A stretch of DNA of 64,000 bases, taken from the NCBI RefSeq assembly GCF_002217795.2, contig NZ_AP018823.1:4588001-4652000 (forward strand), written 5' to 3'. The notes beneath the pieces were generated by a model that was not told the origin of the DNA, made no database searches, and was given only the letters and a program-made list of their open reading frames with translations. This DNA is from Aquitalea magnusonii (lineage in GTDB: Bacteria; Pseudomonadota; Gammaproteobacteria; Burkholderiales; Chromobacteriaceae). A program made the translations under genes and the position numbers. Positions 48,301 through 60,272 of this stretch are shown here, piece after piece. How positions within the stretch are numbered: the first letter of the stretch is position 1; every line of letters begins with the position of its first letter.

Positions 48301-49590
48301 TTATTTGTCGTCGAGACGTTCTTCAACAAAAGCGGAGTCGCGCAGTTGGCGTACCCAGTCCAGGTAAGCCTGGTCCAGCTTGCGCAGGCGCAGTTGCTGT
48401 TTGATGGTCTGGCGTTCGCGGTCGGCGGAGACATCCTGGTTGCGCTTGGCATCCACCAGGATCAGGTGCCAGCCGAAGGGGCTGCGTACCGGCTCGGATA
48501 CCGTGCCAACCGGCAAGGACACCATGGCTTTCTCGAATTCCGGCACCATATCGCCCTTGTTCACCCAGCCCAGATCGCCGCCCTTGATATTGCTGCCGTC
48601 TTCGGAATACAGCTTGGCCATTTCGGCAAACTTGGCACCGCGCAGAATGCGATCGCGGATTTGCAGGATGCGGTTCTTGGCGTCGGTATCCGAAACGGCT
48701 TCATTGGTGCGGATCAGGATGTGCGCGGTGTGGTACTGCTCCACCAGCAAGGGCTGGTTGCCGCTGCGCTTTTCGATCAGCTGGAAAATCATGAAGCCCT
48801 GCGGCGTACGGATGACGCCGGTGTGCTGGCCCGGATTGAGCTTGTCCAGCATGGAGACGAATTCCTGCGGCAAGGTGGCAGCCGGTCGCCAGCCCAGATC
48901 GCCGCCCTTGATGCCGTTGGGCGCATCGGAATACGTGGCGGCCACCTTGGCAAACGGCTGCTTGTCATTCAGTTCGGCGAGTGCCTTGCTGGCCTTGGCC
49001 GCCAGGTTGTCCAACTGCTTGGCATCGGCCCGCTCCGGGGTGCTGACCAGAATGGTGGCCAGATGGTATTCGCTGCGGTTGGCACTCTGGGCGCTTTTGA
49101 GCACCTGGTCCACTTCGCTGTCGGTCACGGTGATGCGTGAGCCGATTTCATTGTTTTTCAGCCGGGCCAGGATGATTTCGCGGCGGATTTCCTCGCGGAA
49201 GCGGGCAAAGGGCACGCCTTCCTTGGCCAGTTGGGCCTGCAGGCCCTTCACGTCCAGCTTGTTCTGCTTGGCAAGATCGGCGATGGCCTGGTCCAGGTCG
49301 CGCTCATCCACCCGCATGCCGTTGTTATTGGCGTATTCCAGCTGTACCTGTTCGGTAATCATCTGTTCCAGCACCTGATGCGCGAGGATGTCGCGTGCCG
49401 GCGGGGTGACGTTCTGGCCCTTCAGTTGCTGGATGGTGGCATCCACGCGGTTTTGCAGGTCGATATTGGTGATCACGGTTTTGTTGACCACCGCCACGAT
49501 GCGATCCATTTCATTGACCGGGTTGGCCGGTGCTGCATGGGTCGTCTGGACAAGTGTTGCGATCAACAGAGCAAGCAGGGTTTTTTTCAT
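48301..49590 (-). CDS. surA: periplasmic chaperone and peptidyl-prolyl isomerase SurA
   Basis: 429 residues. Signal peptide (LLALLIATLVQTTHA), an N-terminal chaperone domain (DRIVAVVNKTVITNIDLQNR), then two parvulin domains. The first has GGDLGWRPAATLPQEF, the second GGDLGWVNKGDMVPEFEKAM. SurA escorts outer-membrane proteins, including LptD. The ATG is two bases after the lptD stop. Confidence 0.95.
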   Translation of the reverse strand: MKKTLLALLIATLVQTTHAAPANPVNEMDRIVAVVNKTVITNIDLQNRVDATIQQLKGQNVTPPARDILAHQVLEQMITEQVQLEYANNNGMRVDERDLDQAIADLAKQNKLDVKGLQAQLAKEGVPFARFREEIRREIILARLKNNEIGSRITVTDSEVDQVLKSAQSANRSEYHLATILVSTPERADAKQLDNLAAKASKALAELNDKQPFAKVAATYSDAPNGIKGGDLGWRPAATLPQEFVSMLDKLNPGQHTGVIRTPQGFMIFQLIEKRSGNQPLLVEQYHTAHILIRTNEAVSDTDAKNRILQIRDRILRGAKFAEMAKLYSEDGSNIKGGDLGWVNKGDMVPEFEKAMVSLPVGTVSEPVRSPFGWHLILVDAKRNQDVSADRERQTIKQQLRLRKLDQAYLDWVRQLRDSAFVEERLDDK

Positions 49591-49592
49591 GG

Positions 49593-51908
49593 TCAATTGG
49601 ATTGGATGTCGGAAATATTGGAGTAGCCCGGAATGGCCAGCTTCAGGTCGGAGGTCGGGCTGCTACCCAGTCCGCCCAGACCGCGCAGTTCCAGCTGGAA
49701 GAATACACCGGTACTGGTGGAGGCCGAAGAAATGGTGGTGGCCAGTGTGGAGTCGCGTTTCACCACAAAGCGGGCCGTCCAGCAGCCGTCGTTGTACTCT
49801 ACCCCGAGCAGATGCTCAAGTGGCTTATTGTCGATCAGCGAGTAGCTTTCGCGACCAACGGCATACCACTGGCGGGCAATCGGCCATTGTACGCCCAGGT
49901 CGATCTGGCGCAGCGGACCATACTGGGTGGTGTCACCGATCTGCTCGTAACGGCCATAGCGGTAACGCAGGCTAACGGTTTTGCCTGGTGCCGGGTTGTA
50001 GCGTACTTGCAGGTTGTAGCGCTGGGTTTTGGATAGATCCTGGTTGTACTCGTAGGTGCTGTCCAGGCGCCATGCCTTGGTCAGGTCGCCACCCAGGCTG
50101 CCCAGCAGGCCCTTGCTGTTGTTTTGCAGGGTGATCTGGTCGCCATACAGCGAGGTATCTTCATTCTTGAAGTAGTAGCGTTGGCCCAGCATCACGCGCA
50201 GACGTTCAATACCAGACTCGCTGCTGATCAGGCGACTGGTGACTGCGGCAGTCAGCTGGTTGGCGGCATTGATGCGGTCCCAGCCTGAGAAGCGGTTTTC
50301 CGAGAACAATTGGGCAAAGTTGAAGTCGTTTTCCGAGCTGTCGAAGTTCGGAATCTTGCTTTGATCCTTGGCCGGGATGTAGACGTAGAACAGGCGCGGC
50401 TCCAGCGTTTCCACGTAGTCGCTGCCATGGAAGCGGGTTTCGCGTTCGAACGACAGGCCCGAGTCGGTGCTGAAGATGGGCAGGGTGCGGGTGATGGTGC
50501 TGCCCGGCGTGGTATTGCTGCCCAGCGGGTTCAGGTCGTACTTGGTGTAGTTCACCCCGAACTTCGGCCGGATGAAGCCCCAGTTTCTTTCCAGCAGCGA
50601 CCAGGTGACGCTGGGGTAAGCAACAAAGCGGTCACCGGTTTGCAAGGTGGGGTGTGCGAAGCGGGTCATGTCGCCTTGCAGGTTGAAGCTCAGGCCGGCG
50701 GGCAGCTTCTGATTGGCCACCAGGGTGATCTGCGGCAGTCGCGCATAGGGCTGGTCGGCGGCGATGACCGGGTCTTCCAGCGTTTGGTAACGCTGGGCCC
50801 GCAACATGGTTTCGACATTGCCACCTTGCCAGCCGGTGCTGTATTTCACCCAGGCTTCTCGCTTGAGGTTGACATTGGTGGCCTGCAGGGTGCGATCGCC
50901 AAAGTCGCTGAAGTAATCAACGTCGGAAACGTAGTTGTACTCGTAGCCAAAGGTCAGGCCGGGCAGTACGGTCTGCTTGTGCGTGGCATACCAGGCATAG
51001 CGGTTGGTATTGGTCAGCTTGTCATTGCGTAGCTGCTCGGTATAGATGCTGCCTTCGTAGCCCGGCTCCAGGTAGCGGAACTCTCCGGCCAGCATGGTGC
51101 CGTGCTTCAGGTTGATGTGCGGCGTCAGGGTGGCGTCGAAGTTGGGCGCGATGTTCCAGTAATAGGGCAGCGCAATATCGAAGCCGGTGGTGCCGGAGCG
51201 GAAAGTGGGCGTCAGCAGGCCGGACTTGCGGCTGCCATCCAGCGGAAAGTCGATCCACGGGGTGTACAGGATGGGCACACCCTGGAATTCCAGCCGGGCA
51301 TTGCGGGCAATACCGATATTGGTGGTGTAGTTCAGATCCAGCGTGGAGGACTTCAGATACCAGGAGTCATCCCCCACCACGCAGGAGTTCACCCGGCTGT
51401 TGATCAGGCGGTATTGGTCCGGCCCGGTGAACTGCACCTCGCTGCCATCGCCACGGAAGGCAATGCCGGATTGCGCCAGGCTGCGCTTGGCACCACCCGG
51501 CTTGTTGTTGGTGTCTGGTGTGCCCATCTGGAAGGAGGGCTGCTGGGCCGAGCCGGTGTGCTCGTCCATCCAGTAGTCCAGCGTGGTGCCGGTAACTACA
51601 TCTTTTTCGCGGGTGAGGCGGAAGTGATTGCCCGCCTTTACCCGGTTCTGTTGCTGGTAGTAATCCAGCCAGTCGGCTTCCAGGGTTTGGTTGTCACGGA
51701 TCACCACCACGTCGCCACTGGCTTTCAGCTTGTCCTGCATCTGCCCGTCCATGTGGTCGGCAGTGACATGCGTCTGCCCCTGGGCAGCGGGTGGGGGGGT
51801 GAGCGTCTGGGGCGCATTGTCATCGGCCTGGGCGGCGGAAACCGAGAAGGCGGCTGCCAGGGCCAGCGTCATTTTCGTGGGCTGCAGTTTGAGCATGCAC
51901 AAAGCCAT
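49593..51908 (-). CDS. lptD: LPS-assembly protein LptD
   Basis: 771 residues. A signal sequence (LALAAAFSVSAAQA) is followed by an OstA-like domain (HVTADHMDGQMQDKLKASGD) and a long beta-barrel. The barrel has many alternating aromatic strands, such as GFDIALPYYWNIAPNFDATL and YVSDVDYFSDFGDRTLQATN. LptD with LptE inserts LPS in the outer leaflet. The start is not firm: ATG at 51908 and 51896 both give a signal peptide and neither has a good ribosome site. Divergent from amgK. Confidence 0.93.
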   Translation of the reverse strand: MALCMLKLQPTKMTLALAAAFSVSAAQADDNAPQTLTPPPAAQGQTHVTADHMDGQMQDKLKASGDVVVIRDNQTLEADWLDYYQQQNRVKAGNHFRLTREKDVVTGTTLDYWMDEHTGSAQQPSFQMGTPDTNNKPGGAKRSLAQSGIAFRGDGSEVQFTGPDQYRLINSRVNSCVVGDDSWYLKSSTLDLNYTTNIGIARNARLEFQGVPILYTPWIDFPLDGSRKSGLLTPTFRSGTTGFDIALPYYWNIAPNFDATLTPHINLKHGTMLAGEFRYLEPGYEGSIYTEQLRNDKLTNTNRYAWYATHKQTVLPGLTFGYEYNYVSDVDYFSDFGDRTLQATNVNLKREAWVKYSTGWQGGNVETMLRAQRYQTLEDPVIAADQPYARLPQITLVANQKLPAGLSFNLQGDMTRFAHPTLQTGDRFVAYPSVTWSLLERNWGFIRPKFGVNYTKYDLNPLGSNTTPGSTITRTLPIFSTDSGLSFERETRFHGSDYVETLEPRLFYVYIPAKDQSKIPNFDSSENDFNFAQLFSENRFSGWDRINAANQLTAAVTSRLISSESGIERLRVMLGQRYYFKNEDTSLYGDQITLQNNSKGLLGSLGGDLTKAWRLDSTYEYNQDLSKTQRYNLQVRYNPAPGKTVSLRYRYGRYEQIGDTTQYGPLRQIDLGVQWPIARQWYAVGRESYSLIDNKPLEHLLGVEYNDGCWTARFVVKRDSTLATTISSASTSTGVFFQLELRGLGGLGSSPTSDLKLAIPGYSNISDIQSN

Positions 51909-51970
51909 ATCGTGTGGGCAGGTGAGCAGTATAAAATCAGACGATTCTATCAGCATCGTGACGAACCGAC

Positions 51971-54238
<2,268 letters not shown>

Positions 54239-54298
54239 CGCAAGCACGGTCAGTAGTGGCTGCGCTATGCTGTGGTCATCGTTCTGACGGAGCACTGC

Positions 54299-55246
54299 AT
54301 GTCTCCTCCTCCTGTTGCCATCGAACCGCAAGCGGCTGATCTGGCGCATCATCCGGCACGCTGGTGGCTGGCCACCCGGCCTGCCTTTCTCAGCATCACA
54401 CTGGCCGGGGTCCTGCTGGGCATGGCCGCCAGCGGCGCTGCCGCATGGCAACAGCACTGGCCCTTGGCGCTGCTGGGCCTGATCCTGGCCTTGCTCACCC
54501 ATGCCGCGGTCAATGTCATCAATGATGTGGCCGATCATCACAATGGCACGGATGCGGCCAATACCGCGCGGCTGTTTCCGTTTACCGGCGGCAGCCGCTT
54601 CATCCAGAACGGGGTGCTCAGCGCTGCACAAATGCGTAGCCTCGCTTACGGCCTGTTTGCACTGGTGACGGCTGGCGGACTGTATCTGGTCAGCGTGCGT
54701 GGCTTGCCGCTCTTGCTGATCGGCCTGGCTGGCGTGGTGCTGGGCTGGGGCTATTCGGCAGCGCCATTGCGGCTGAACAGCCGGGGCTGGGGGGAGGTCA
54801 GCGTGGCACTGTGCTTTTTCTTGCTGCCACAGGGTATGGCGGTGTTGTTGACCGGCGGAGTGCTGCCGGTATTGTGCTGGGCCAGCCTGCCCTTTGCCAT
54901 CCTCACCAGCCTGCTGCTGTTCATCAATCAGTTTCCTGACCGTGATGCCGACCGGCAGGCCGGCAAATGGCACTGGGTGGTGCGGCTGCCGCTGGCGCGT
55001 GCGCGTGCGGTGTATGGTCTGCTGAGTGTACTGGCCTACGGCTTGCTGGCCGTGCTGCTGTGGCAGCAGCGGCTGCCGCTGTTTGCCGCGCTGGGCTTGC
55101 TGACCTTGCCGCTGTCCGGCTTTGCCAGCGTGCAGTTATGGCGGCATGCGGATCAACCGTCACACTTGCGCCCGGCCATCATCGCCACCATCATGGCGGC
55201 CAATCTGTATCCACTGCTGCTGGCCGTGGCCCTGCTACTGGCCTGA
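54299..55246 (+). CDS. UbiA-family prenyltransferase
   Basis: 315 residues, eight or nine membrane helices. The first Asp-rich motif is NVINDVADHHNGTDAAN, and the second is near FPDRDADRQAGKWHWVV. Both bind prenyl diphosphate through Mg. The pattern is closer to MenA than to UbiA, but the acceptor cannot be decided. ACGGAG precedes the ATG at 54299. It lies between ruvC and ruvA, an unusual place. Confidence 0.85.
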   Translation: MSPPPVAIEPQAADLAHHPARWWLATRPAFLSITLAGVLLGMAASGAAAWQQHWPLALLGLILALLTHAAVNVINDVADHHNGTDAANTARLFPFTGGSRFIQNGVLSAAQMRSLAYGLFALVTAGGLYLVSVRGLPLLLIGLAGVVLGWGYSAAPLRLNSRGWGEVSVALCFFLLPQGMAVLLTGGVLPVLCWASLPFAILTSLLLFINQFPDRDADRQAGKWHWVVRLPLARARAVYGLLSVLAYGLLAVLLWQQRLPLFAALGLLTLPLSGFASVQLWRHADQPSHLRPAIIATIMAANLYPLLLAVALLLA

Positions 55247-55276
55247 GCAGCCAATTTTATCGGGAGTATGTTTGTC

Positions 55277-55870
55277 ATGATCGGACGCCTCAGCGGCACA
55301 CTTATCGAAAAACTGCCACCGCAGGTGGTGGTGGACGTCAATGGCGTTGGTTACGAAGTGGATGTGCCGATGACCACGTTTTACCAACTGCCGGCGCTGG
55401 GGCAAAAGACCACCTTGTTCACCCATCTGGTGGTGCGCGAGGATGCCCACTTGCTGTTTGGCTTTGCCAGCAAGGAAGAACGGGAAACCTTCCGCCAGTT
55501 GATCAAGGTTAGTGGCATCGGTGCCAAGATCGCGCTGGCCATCCTGTCCGGCATGACGGCGGACGAACTGGCGGTGGCCATTGCCAGTGAGGACATCAAG
55601 CGCCTGTCTTCCGTACCGGGCATCGGCAAGAAAACCGCCGAACGGCTGGTGTTGGAGCTACGCGGCAAGCTGGCCACCGGCAGCAATCTGGCGGTGCCGG
55701 GTGGCCTGCCGTTTGCGGCGACGCCGGATGATAAGAGCGATATTGTCAATGCGCTGCTGGCATTGGGTTACAACGAGAAGGAAGCCGCTGCCGCCACCAA
55801 GGGCCTGCCGGCCGACGTGACCGTCAGCGACGGGGTAAGGCTGGCGCTGAAGAACCTGATGAAGGGCTAG
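55277..55870 (+). CDS. ruvA: Holliday junction branch migration protein RuvA
   Basis: 197 residues. N-terminal OB fold ([20 protein letters not shown]), two helix-hairpin-helix motifs ([37 protein letters not shown]), and a C-terminal RuvB-contacting domain. It tetramerises on the junction and guides RuvB. I chose the ATG at 55277 by family N-terminus; an ATG at 55268 is too close to GGGAG. Confidence 0.96.
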   Translation: MIGRLSGTLIEKLPPQVVVDVNGVGYEVDVPMTTFYQLPALGQKTTLFTHLVVREDAHLLFGFASKEERETFRQLIKVSGIGAKIALAILSGMTADELAVAIASEDIKRLSSVPGIGKKTAERLVLELRGKLATGSNLAVPGGLPFAATPDDKSDIVNALLALGYNEKEAAAATKGLPADVTVSDGVRLALKNLMKG

Positions 55871-55907
55871 TGCGCCATCCGCGCCGTGCTCAGCTTATCG
55901 GCAAGCA

Positions 55908-55944
55908 ACCAGGCCAGCGGCATGCCGCTGGCCTGGTGCGTTTT
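55908..55944. terminator. strong hairpin after ruvA, facing ribB end
   Basis: ACCAGGCCAGCGG (55908-55920) pairs with CCGCTGGCCTGGT (55925-55937) around CATG; GCGTTTT follows on plus. It separates the ruvA and ribB ends, which converge. Confidence 0.75.
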
Positions 55945-55954
55945 CACAGCAGGA

Positions 55955-56614
55955 TCAGACGCAGACCGCGTCCGGCGCAGCGGCCTGCTGCTGGTGTCGC
56001 CAGTCGGCCAGTTCGGCCACGGTCAGCATGGGCAGGCGATGCTGCTCGGCGTAGTGCCTCAGTTGTTCGCCACGCATCATGCTGCCATCCGGGTTCATCA
56101 ACTCGCACAACACACCTGCCGGGCTGAAACCGGCCAGTGTGGCCAGCTCCACCGCCGCTTCGGTATGGCCGCGTCGTTCCAGCACGCCACCGGGGCGGGC
56201 AATCAGCGGAAACACGTGGCCAGGACGCGCCAGGTCTTGCGCTTTGGCGTGGGGCGCAATGGCGGCCCGAATGGTGGTGACGCGGTCGGCGGCGGATACC
56301 CCGGTAGTGACGCCGTGTGCCGCCTCGATGCTGACGGTAAAGGCCGTGCCGTAGCGGCTGCTGTTGTTCTGCACCATGGGGGTCAGTTGTAAGCGGGCGG
56401 CGTGCTCTGACGTCAGGCACAGGCAGACAATGCCGCTGCCGTCGCGAATCATGCGTGCCATTTCCGGCTGCGTGATGTTGTCGGCGGCCATGATCAGATC
56501 GGCCTCGTTTTCGCGGTCATCATCGTCACTGACAATGACAGGCCGGCCCTGACGCAGGGCAAACAGCGCGGCGGCAAGCCGTGGGGTAAGTTGGGGCTGG
56601 TATTGGTATGACAT
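55955..56614 (-). CDS. ribB: 3,4-dihydroxy-2-butanone-4-phosphate synthase
   Basis: 219 residues, single-domain RibB (no GTP cyclohydrolase part). Conserved acidic motif [19 protein letters not shown], then [20 protein letters not shown] and [15 protein letters not shown]. It makes the four-carbon riboflavin precursor. GAGGACC precedes the ATG. Expression is set by the FMN riboswitch upstream. It is inserted, in the opposite direction, between ruvA and ruvB. Confidence 0.96.
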   Translation of the reverse strand: MSYQYQPQLTPRLAAALFALRQGRPVIVSDDDDRENEADLIMAADNITQPEMARMIRDGSGIVCLCLTSEHAARLQLTPMVQNNSSRYGTAFTVSIEAAHGVTTGVSAADRVTTIRAAIAPHAKAQDLARPGHVFPLIARPGGVLERRGHTEAAVELATLAGFSPAGVLCELMNPDGSMMRGEQLRHYAEQHRLPMLTVAELADWRHQQQAAAPDAVCV

Positions 56615-56800
56615 GAAACGGTCCTCGATGAAGTCAGAGAAACACGTTTCAGGGCGTGAAAATGCGCTGCCGCATCGATCAGCATGCAGCCAGCGCAGGG
56701 CGCAATGGCGTGCGCGGACCCTGCCATGGCAAAGCCCGGCACCGCATGGCACCCGGACAGAACGACGCCAGCCCGGCATGGCCAGGCTGACGCTGCTGTC

Positions 56801-56946
56801 ATCTTCTTTCATCCGGACTATGACCGTCGGCTCTGGCATCGCACCAGATCTGCTGACCCTTTTTCTTCAGAAAAAGGCGCTCGCGGGCTCGGCCTGCACA
56901 GGCAGGCCATACCGCCGGTGGGGAGTTTCACCCCGCCCTGAAGACG
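56801..56946 (-). promoter_or_regulatory. FMN riboswitch (RFN element) controlling ribB
   Basis: Read on minus, the conserved RFN blocks are in order: GGGGTGAAACTCCCCACCGG, then GGCGGTA, the GC variable arm, GGTGCGATGCCAGAGCCGAC, and GGTCATAGTCCGGATGAAAG. The outer P1 stem is TCTTC with GAAGA. Between 56614 and 56801 (about 190 bases) I see GC-rich hairpins but no U tract, so control may be of translation. FMN is expected to shut ribB off. Confidence 0.95.
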
Positions 56947-57039
56947 TAGCACAGGCCGCGCAATACGCATCGGCCAGCGGCCAGTATAACGCAGTGGTAA
57001 GATGGGCGGATTCGAGATTCAGCCACCACGGCAGTACCC

Positions 57040-58074
57040 ATGATTGAAACCGACAAGCTGATTGGCGGCGCGCCCGAGCGACGCATTGTGACCCAGCAAA
57101 GCCTGTCCACCCAGGAGGAGGCGCTGGAACGCGCCCTGCGTCCCAAGCTGCTGGATGAATATGTGGGCCAGAAGAAGGCGCGCGAACAGCTGGAAATCTT
57201 CATCGAGGCGGCCAAGCGTCGCGGCGAAGCGCTGGACCACGTGTTGCTGTTCGGCCCGCCTGGCCTTGGCAAGACCACGCTGGCGCATATCGTGGCGCGC
57301 GAGATGGGCGTGAACCTGCGCCAGACCTCCGGCCCGGTGCTCGAGCGTGCCGGCGACCTGGCGGCACTGCTGACCAATCTGGAGCCGCACGATGTGCTGT
57401 TCATCGACGAAATCCACCGCTTGAGCCCGGTTGTCGAGGAAATCCTCTACCCGGCGCTGGAGGATTACCAGATCGACATCATGATCGGCGAAGGCCCGGC
57501 CGCGCGCTCGGTCAAGCTGGACCTGCCGCCCTTCACCCTGATTGGTGCCACTACCCGCGCCGGCATGCTCACCAACCCCTTGCGTGACCGCTTCGGCATT
57601 GTGGCGCGGCTGGAGTTTTATACCGCGGAAGAGCTGACCCGCATTGTCAGCCGTTCTGCCGGCCTGCTTAACGTGACGCTGGCCGATGATGGCGCTTTTG
57701 AAGTGGCCCGCCGTTCGCGTGGCACGCCACGGATTGCCAACCGCCTGTTGCGCCGGGTACGTGATTACGCCGAGGTGAAGTCCGACGGCATTGTCACCGC
57801 CCAGGTTGCCGATGCCGCGCTGGCCATGCTGGATGTGGACCCGGCCGGGCTGGATGTGATGGACCGCAAATTGCTTGCCGCCATTCTGGAAAAATTCGGT
57901 GGTGGCCCGGTGGGGCTGGATAATGTGGGGGCGGCCATCGGTGAATCCACCGATACCATCGAAGATGTGATCGAACCCTTCCTGATCCAGCAAGGCTATC
58001 TGCAGCGCACGCCGCGTGGACGGATGGCAACGGCACTGGCCTACACCCACTTCGGCCTGCCATTGAAAGACTAG
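57040..58074 (+). CDS. ruvB: Holliday junction helicase RuvB
   Basis: 344 residues. AAA+ motor for branch migration. Walker A is [20 protein letters not shown], Walker [12 protein letters not shown], sensor 1 GATTRAGM, arginine finger in LRDRFG. The C-terminal winged helix is complete. Upstream is the FMN riboswitch region on the other strand; ruvB must have its own promoter at about 56950-57030. Confidence 0.97.
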   Translation: MIETDKLIGGAPERRIVTQQSLSTQEEALERALRPKLLDEYVGQKKAREQLEIFIEAAKRRGEALDHVLLFGPPGLGKTTLAHIVAREMGVNLRQTSGPVLERAGDLAALLTNLEPHDVLFIDEIHRLSPVVEEILYPALEDYQIDIMIGEGPAARSVKLDLPPFTLIGATTRAGMLTNPLRDRFGIVARLEFYTAEELTRIVSRSAGLLNVTLADDGAFEVARRSRGTPRIANRLLRRVRDYAEVKSDGIVTAQVADAALAMLDVDPAGLDVMDRKLLAAILEKFGGGPVGLDNVGAAIGESTDTIEDVIEPFLIQQGYLQRTPRGRMATALAYTHFGLPLKD

Positions 58075-58078
58075 GCAT

Positions 58079-58795
58079 ATGCAGAAAATCATTATCAAGA
58101 CTGGCCGTACCTATCCGGCACTGGCCGCACAGTTGGGCGACTTCGAAGATTGGATTGCCCGCGAGTTGGGTGAGGCTGCCGGGGACTGGCGCGTGGTGGA
58201 CGTGCAGCGGGGCGAAGCGCTGCCACCGGTCAGTGAATGTGCCGGGGCGGTGCTGACCGGCTCGCCGGCCATGGTGAGCGACTATGAGGACTGGAGCGTG
58301 GCCACGGCCCACTGGCTGCGTGCCGCCGTGGCCAGCGAGGTGCCGCTACTGGGCATCTGTTACGGCCACCAGTTACTGGCCGATGCGCTGGGTGGCAGCG
58401 TCGGCTATCACCCACAGGGGCCGGAGGCCGGGGTGGTGGATGTGGACGTATTGCCTGCCGCGGCAGAAGACCCGCTGTTTGCCGGCATGCCCGCGCGTTT
58501 CCCGGCAGCGGTGATCCACTGGCAGTCGGTCAGTACGCTGCCACCCGGTGCGGTACGGCTGGCAGCCAATGATTTTGAACCCAACCATGCCTTCCGCGTC
58601 GGCTCGGCGTGGGGGGTGCAGTTTCACCCAGAATTTGATACAGCGGCCATGGATGCCTATTTGACACATCTTGCGCCCACGCTTGAGGCTGCCGGTCAGC
58701 CTGCCGGGCCCTTGCGTCAACAGTTGCGCCCGACGCCGCAGGCCGCCGCGGTATTGCGGCGCTTTGCCAGCCTGCTGCGGCAGCAGGCTGCCTGA
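58079..58795 (+). CDS. class I glutamine amidotransferase-like protein
   Basis: 238 residues. The nucleophile Cys is in LLGICYGHQLLADALGG, with His and Glu in WGVQFHPEFDTAAMDAYLTH, as in GuaA-type domains. It stands alone without a synthetase part, so it may act as a stand-alone amidase or hydrolase (like gamma-Glu peptidase relatives). The ATG is four bases after the ruvB stop. Confidence 0.85.
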   Translation: MQKIIIKTGRTYPALAAQLGDFEDWIARELGEAAGDWRVVDVQRGEALPPVSECAGAVLTGSPAMVSDYEDWSVATAHWLRAAVASEVPLLGICYGHQLLADALGGSVGYHPQGPEAGVVDVDVLPAAAEDPLFAGMPARFPAAVIHWQSVSTLPPGAVRLAANDFEPNHAFRVGSAWGVQFHPEFDTAAMDAYLTHLAPTLEAAGQPAGPLRQQLRPTPQAAAVLRRFASLLRQQAA

Positions 58796-58886
58796 GATGG
58801 CGGCAGCCAGCAGCGCAGCAGTGCTGGCTGCCATGAACTGATTGGCCTCGCGCCTTGTTTATCCGGCTTTCCAGAAAGGGAACATC

Positions 58887-59321
58887 ATGTTTTATGCACT
58901 GTTTGTCGCCATTGTCGTGGTGGCGCTGGCCGCTTCGCTGGCGGTGGTGCGTTTCTTCGACCCGGCTGTCCACAAAATCCTGCAGCGCACGCTGGGCCCG
59001 GATCTGGCAGATGCCTGGCGGCGTTACATCAGCTTTGCCATCCTGGTGGCAGGCATTTCCGGCGGGGTACGGCCGTGGAATCTGGAGCAATATCTGCCAC
59101 CATCTGCGGGCAAGGGTAGCACCCAACTGGACATTACCGGCGCACGCTGGCTGCTGGAGCTGTGGAATGCGCTTACCGAAACCCTGCGCTCCATTGCGCT
59201 GATCATGCTGCTGTTTTTCCTGTGCTCGATGATGGCCTACGTGATTGCCCGTTCGCTGGAGCTGCGCCGCGCACGCGAGCTGGAGGCAGGCAAAGGCGGG
59301 GATACGTCCGGGCTGGAATGA
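58887..59321 (+). CDS. small membrane protein, unknown
   Basis: 144 residues with an N-terminal helix (FYALFVAIVVVALAASLAVV), a second near 50 and a third near 110 (SIALIMLLFFLCSMMAYVIA). AAGGG supports the ATG at 58887. No family recognised. Confidence 0.7.
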   Translation: MFYALFVAIVVVALAASLAVVRFFDPAVHKILQRTLGPDLADAWRRYISFAILVAGISGGVRPWNLEQYLPPSAGKGSTQLDITGARWLLELWNALTETLRSIALIMLLFFLCSMMAYVIARSLELRRARELEAGKGGDTSGLE

Positions 59322-59410
59322 TCCGGCATGTGACACGGGCTGTTTTTTGACATTGGCATGGCCATTCAGGACAATCGCATGGCATGAAAACATGTTAATG
59401 AAAGTCCCCG

Positions 59411-60202
59411 ATGAAAAAAACAGCACTCTTTCTGGCGCTGGCAGCCTGTTCCGCCAGCTTGTATGCAGCCAACCCTATGCCGGAGGCCCAACTCGGTATT
59501 GAAGGCTATCACGAGACTTACCACGAGACCGTGGCTGGTGCGAGCTTCATGACTGAGAAGGCAAACATGTTCGGCTTGAACATGACCTTGCGCGAAGATA
59601 TCAACGACAGGGATGCCTTTGTACTGCGCGGTCGCTATGCTTGGGGAAGTTCCGACTACTCGAGTGCTTCCGGCCAGTTCAGCGATTTGCGCCGCAAGAG
59701 CTATGACTTCAGCCTGGTTTACCAGCATGCATTTGAATTGAGCGCTACCACGCTGACGCCGGAAATTGGTCTGGGTTATCGCCGTCTGGATGACCACCTG
59801 GATCAGGCCAGCAGTGGCGGCTACGGACGCAATTCCATGTACAGCTATTTGCTGCTGGGGGTGAGTACCCGCAACAGCCTGAATGCCGACTGGATGATTG
59901 CCCCTCGTCTGACCTACAAATACATGCTGGCGGGTACCCAGGTATCACGTTTAAGTGAAATCAGCAGTTCTTGTGGCGACTTGCACAATAGCCAGAAGAA
60001 TGGCTATGGCTATGAAGCCAACCTGGCTTTCGACCGCAAGCTTGCAGGCGGAACCGCACTGAGCATCACACCGTTTTACCGTTACTGGAGCATCAAGGAC
60101 AGTGATACGGCCACTACCGTATGTAGCAATTTCATTGTCTCCGGGATGGAACCACAAAACACCACCAAGGAAGTGGGTGTGAGTGTGGCGTATTCTTTCT
60201 GA
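59411..60202 (+). CDS. outer-membrane beta-barrel protein
   Basis: 263 residues. Signal peptide (TALFLALAACSASLYAA), then alternating strands typical of barrels (MFGLNMTLREDINDRDAFVL; MYSYLLLGVSTRNSLNADWM), and a C-terminal Phe (VSVAYSF), the usual BAM signal. Two cysteines (SSSCGDLHNSQK and TTVCSNF) may form a disulfide. Function unknown. A terminator follows. Confidence 0.75.
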   Translation: MKKTALFLALAACSASLYAANPMPEAQLGIEGYHETYHETVAGASFMTEKANMFGLNMTLREDINDRDAFVLRGRYAWGSSDYSSASGQFSDLRRKSYDFSLVYQHAFELSATTLTPEIGLGYRRLDDHLDQASSGGYGRNSMYSYLLLGVSTRNSLNADWMIAPRLTYKYMLAGTQVSRLSEISSSCGDLHNSQKNGYGYEANLAFDRKLAGGTALSITPFYRYWSIKDSDTATTVCSNFIVSGMEPQNTTKEVGVSVAYSF

Positions 60203-60218
60203 AGTCCTTGTACCATGC

Positions 60219-60245
60219 AAAAGGCGGCTTGCGCCGCCTTTTTTG
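60219..60245 (+). terminator. terminator after the outer-membrane protein gene
   Basis: AAAAGGCGGC (60219-60228), TTGC, GCCGCCTTTT (60233-60242), then TT. Confidence 0.9.
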
Positions 60246-60272
60246 TGCCTGTCCCTATCCTGAAGCCAGGAT

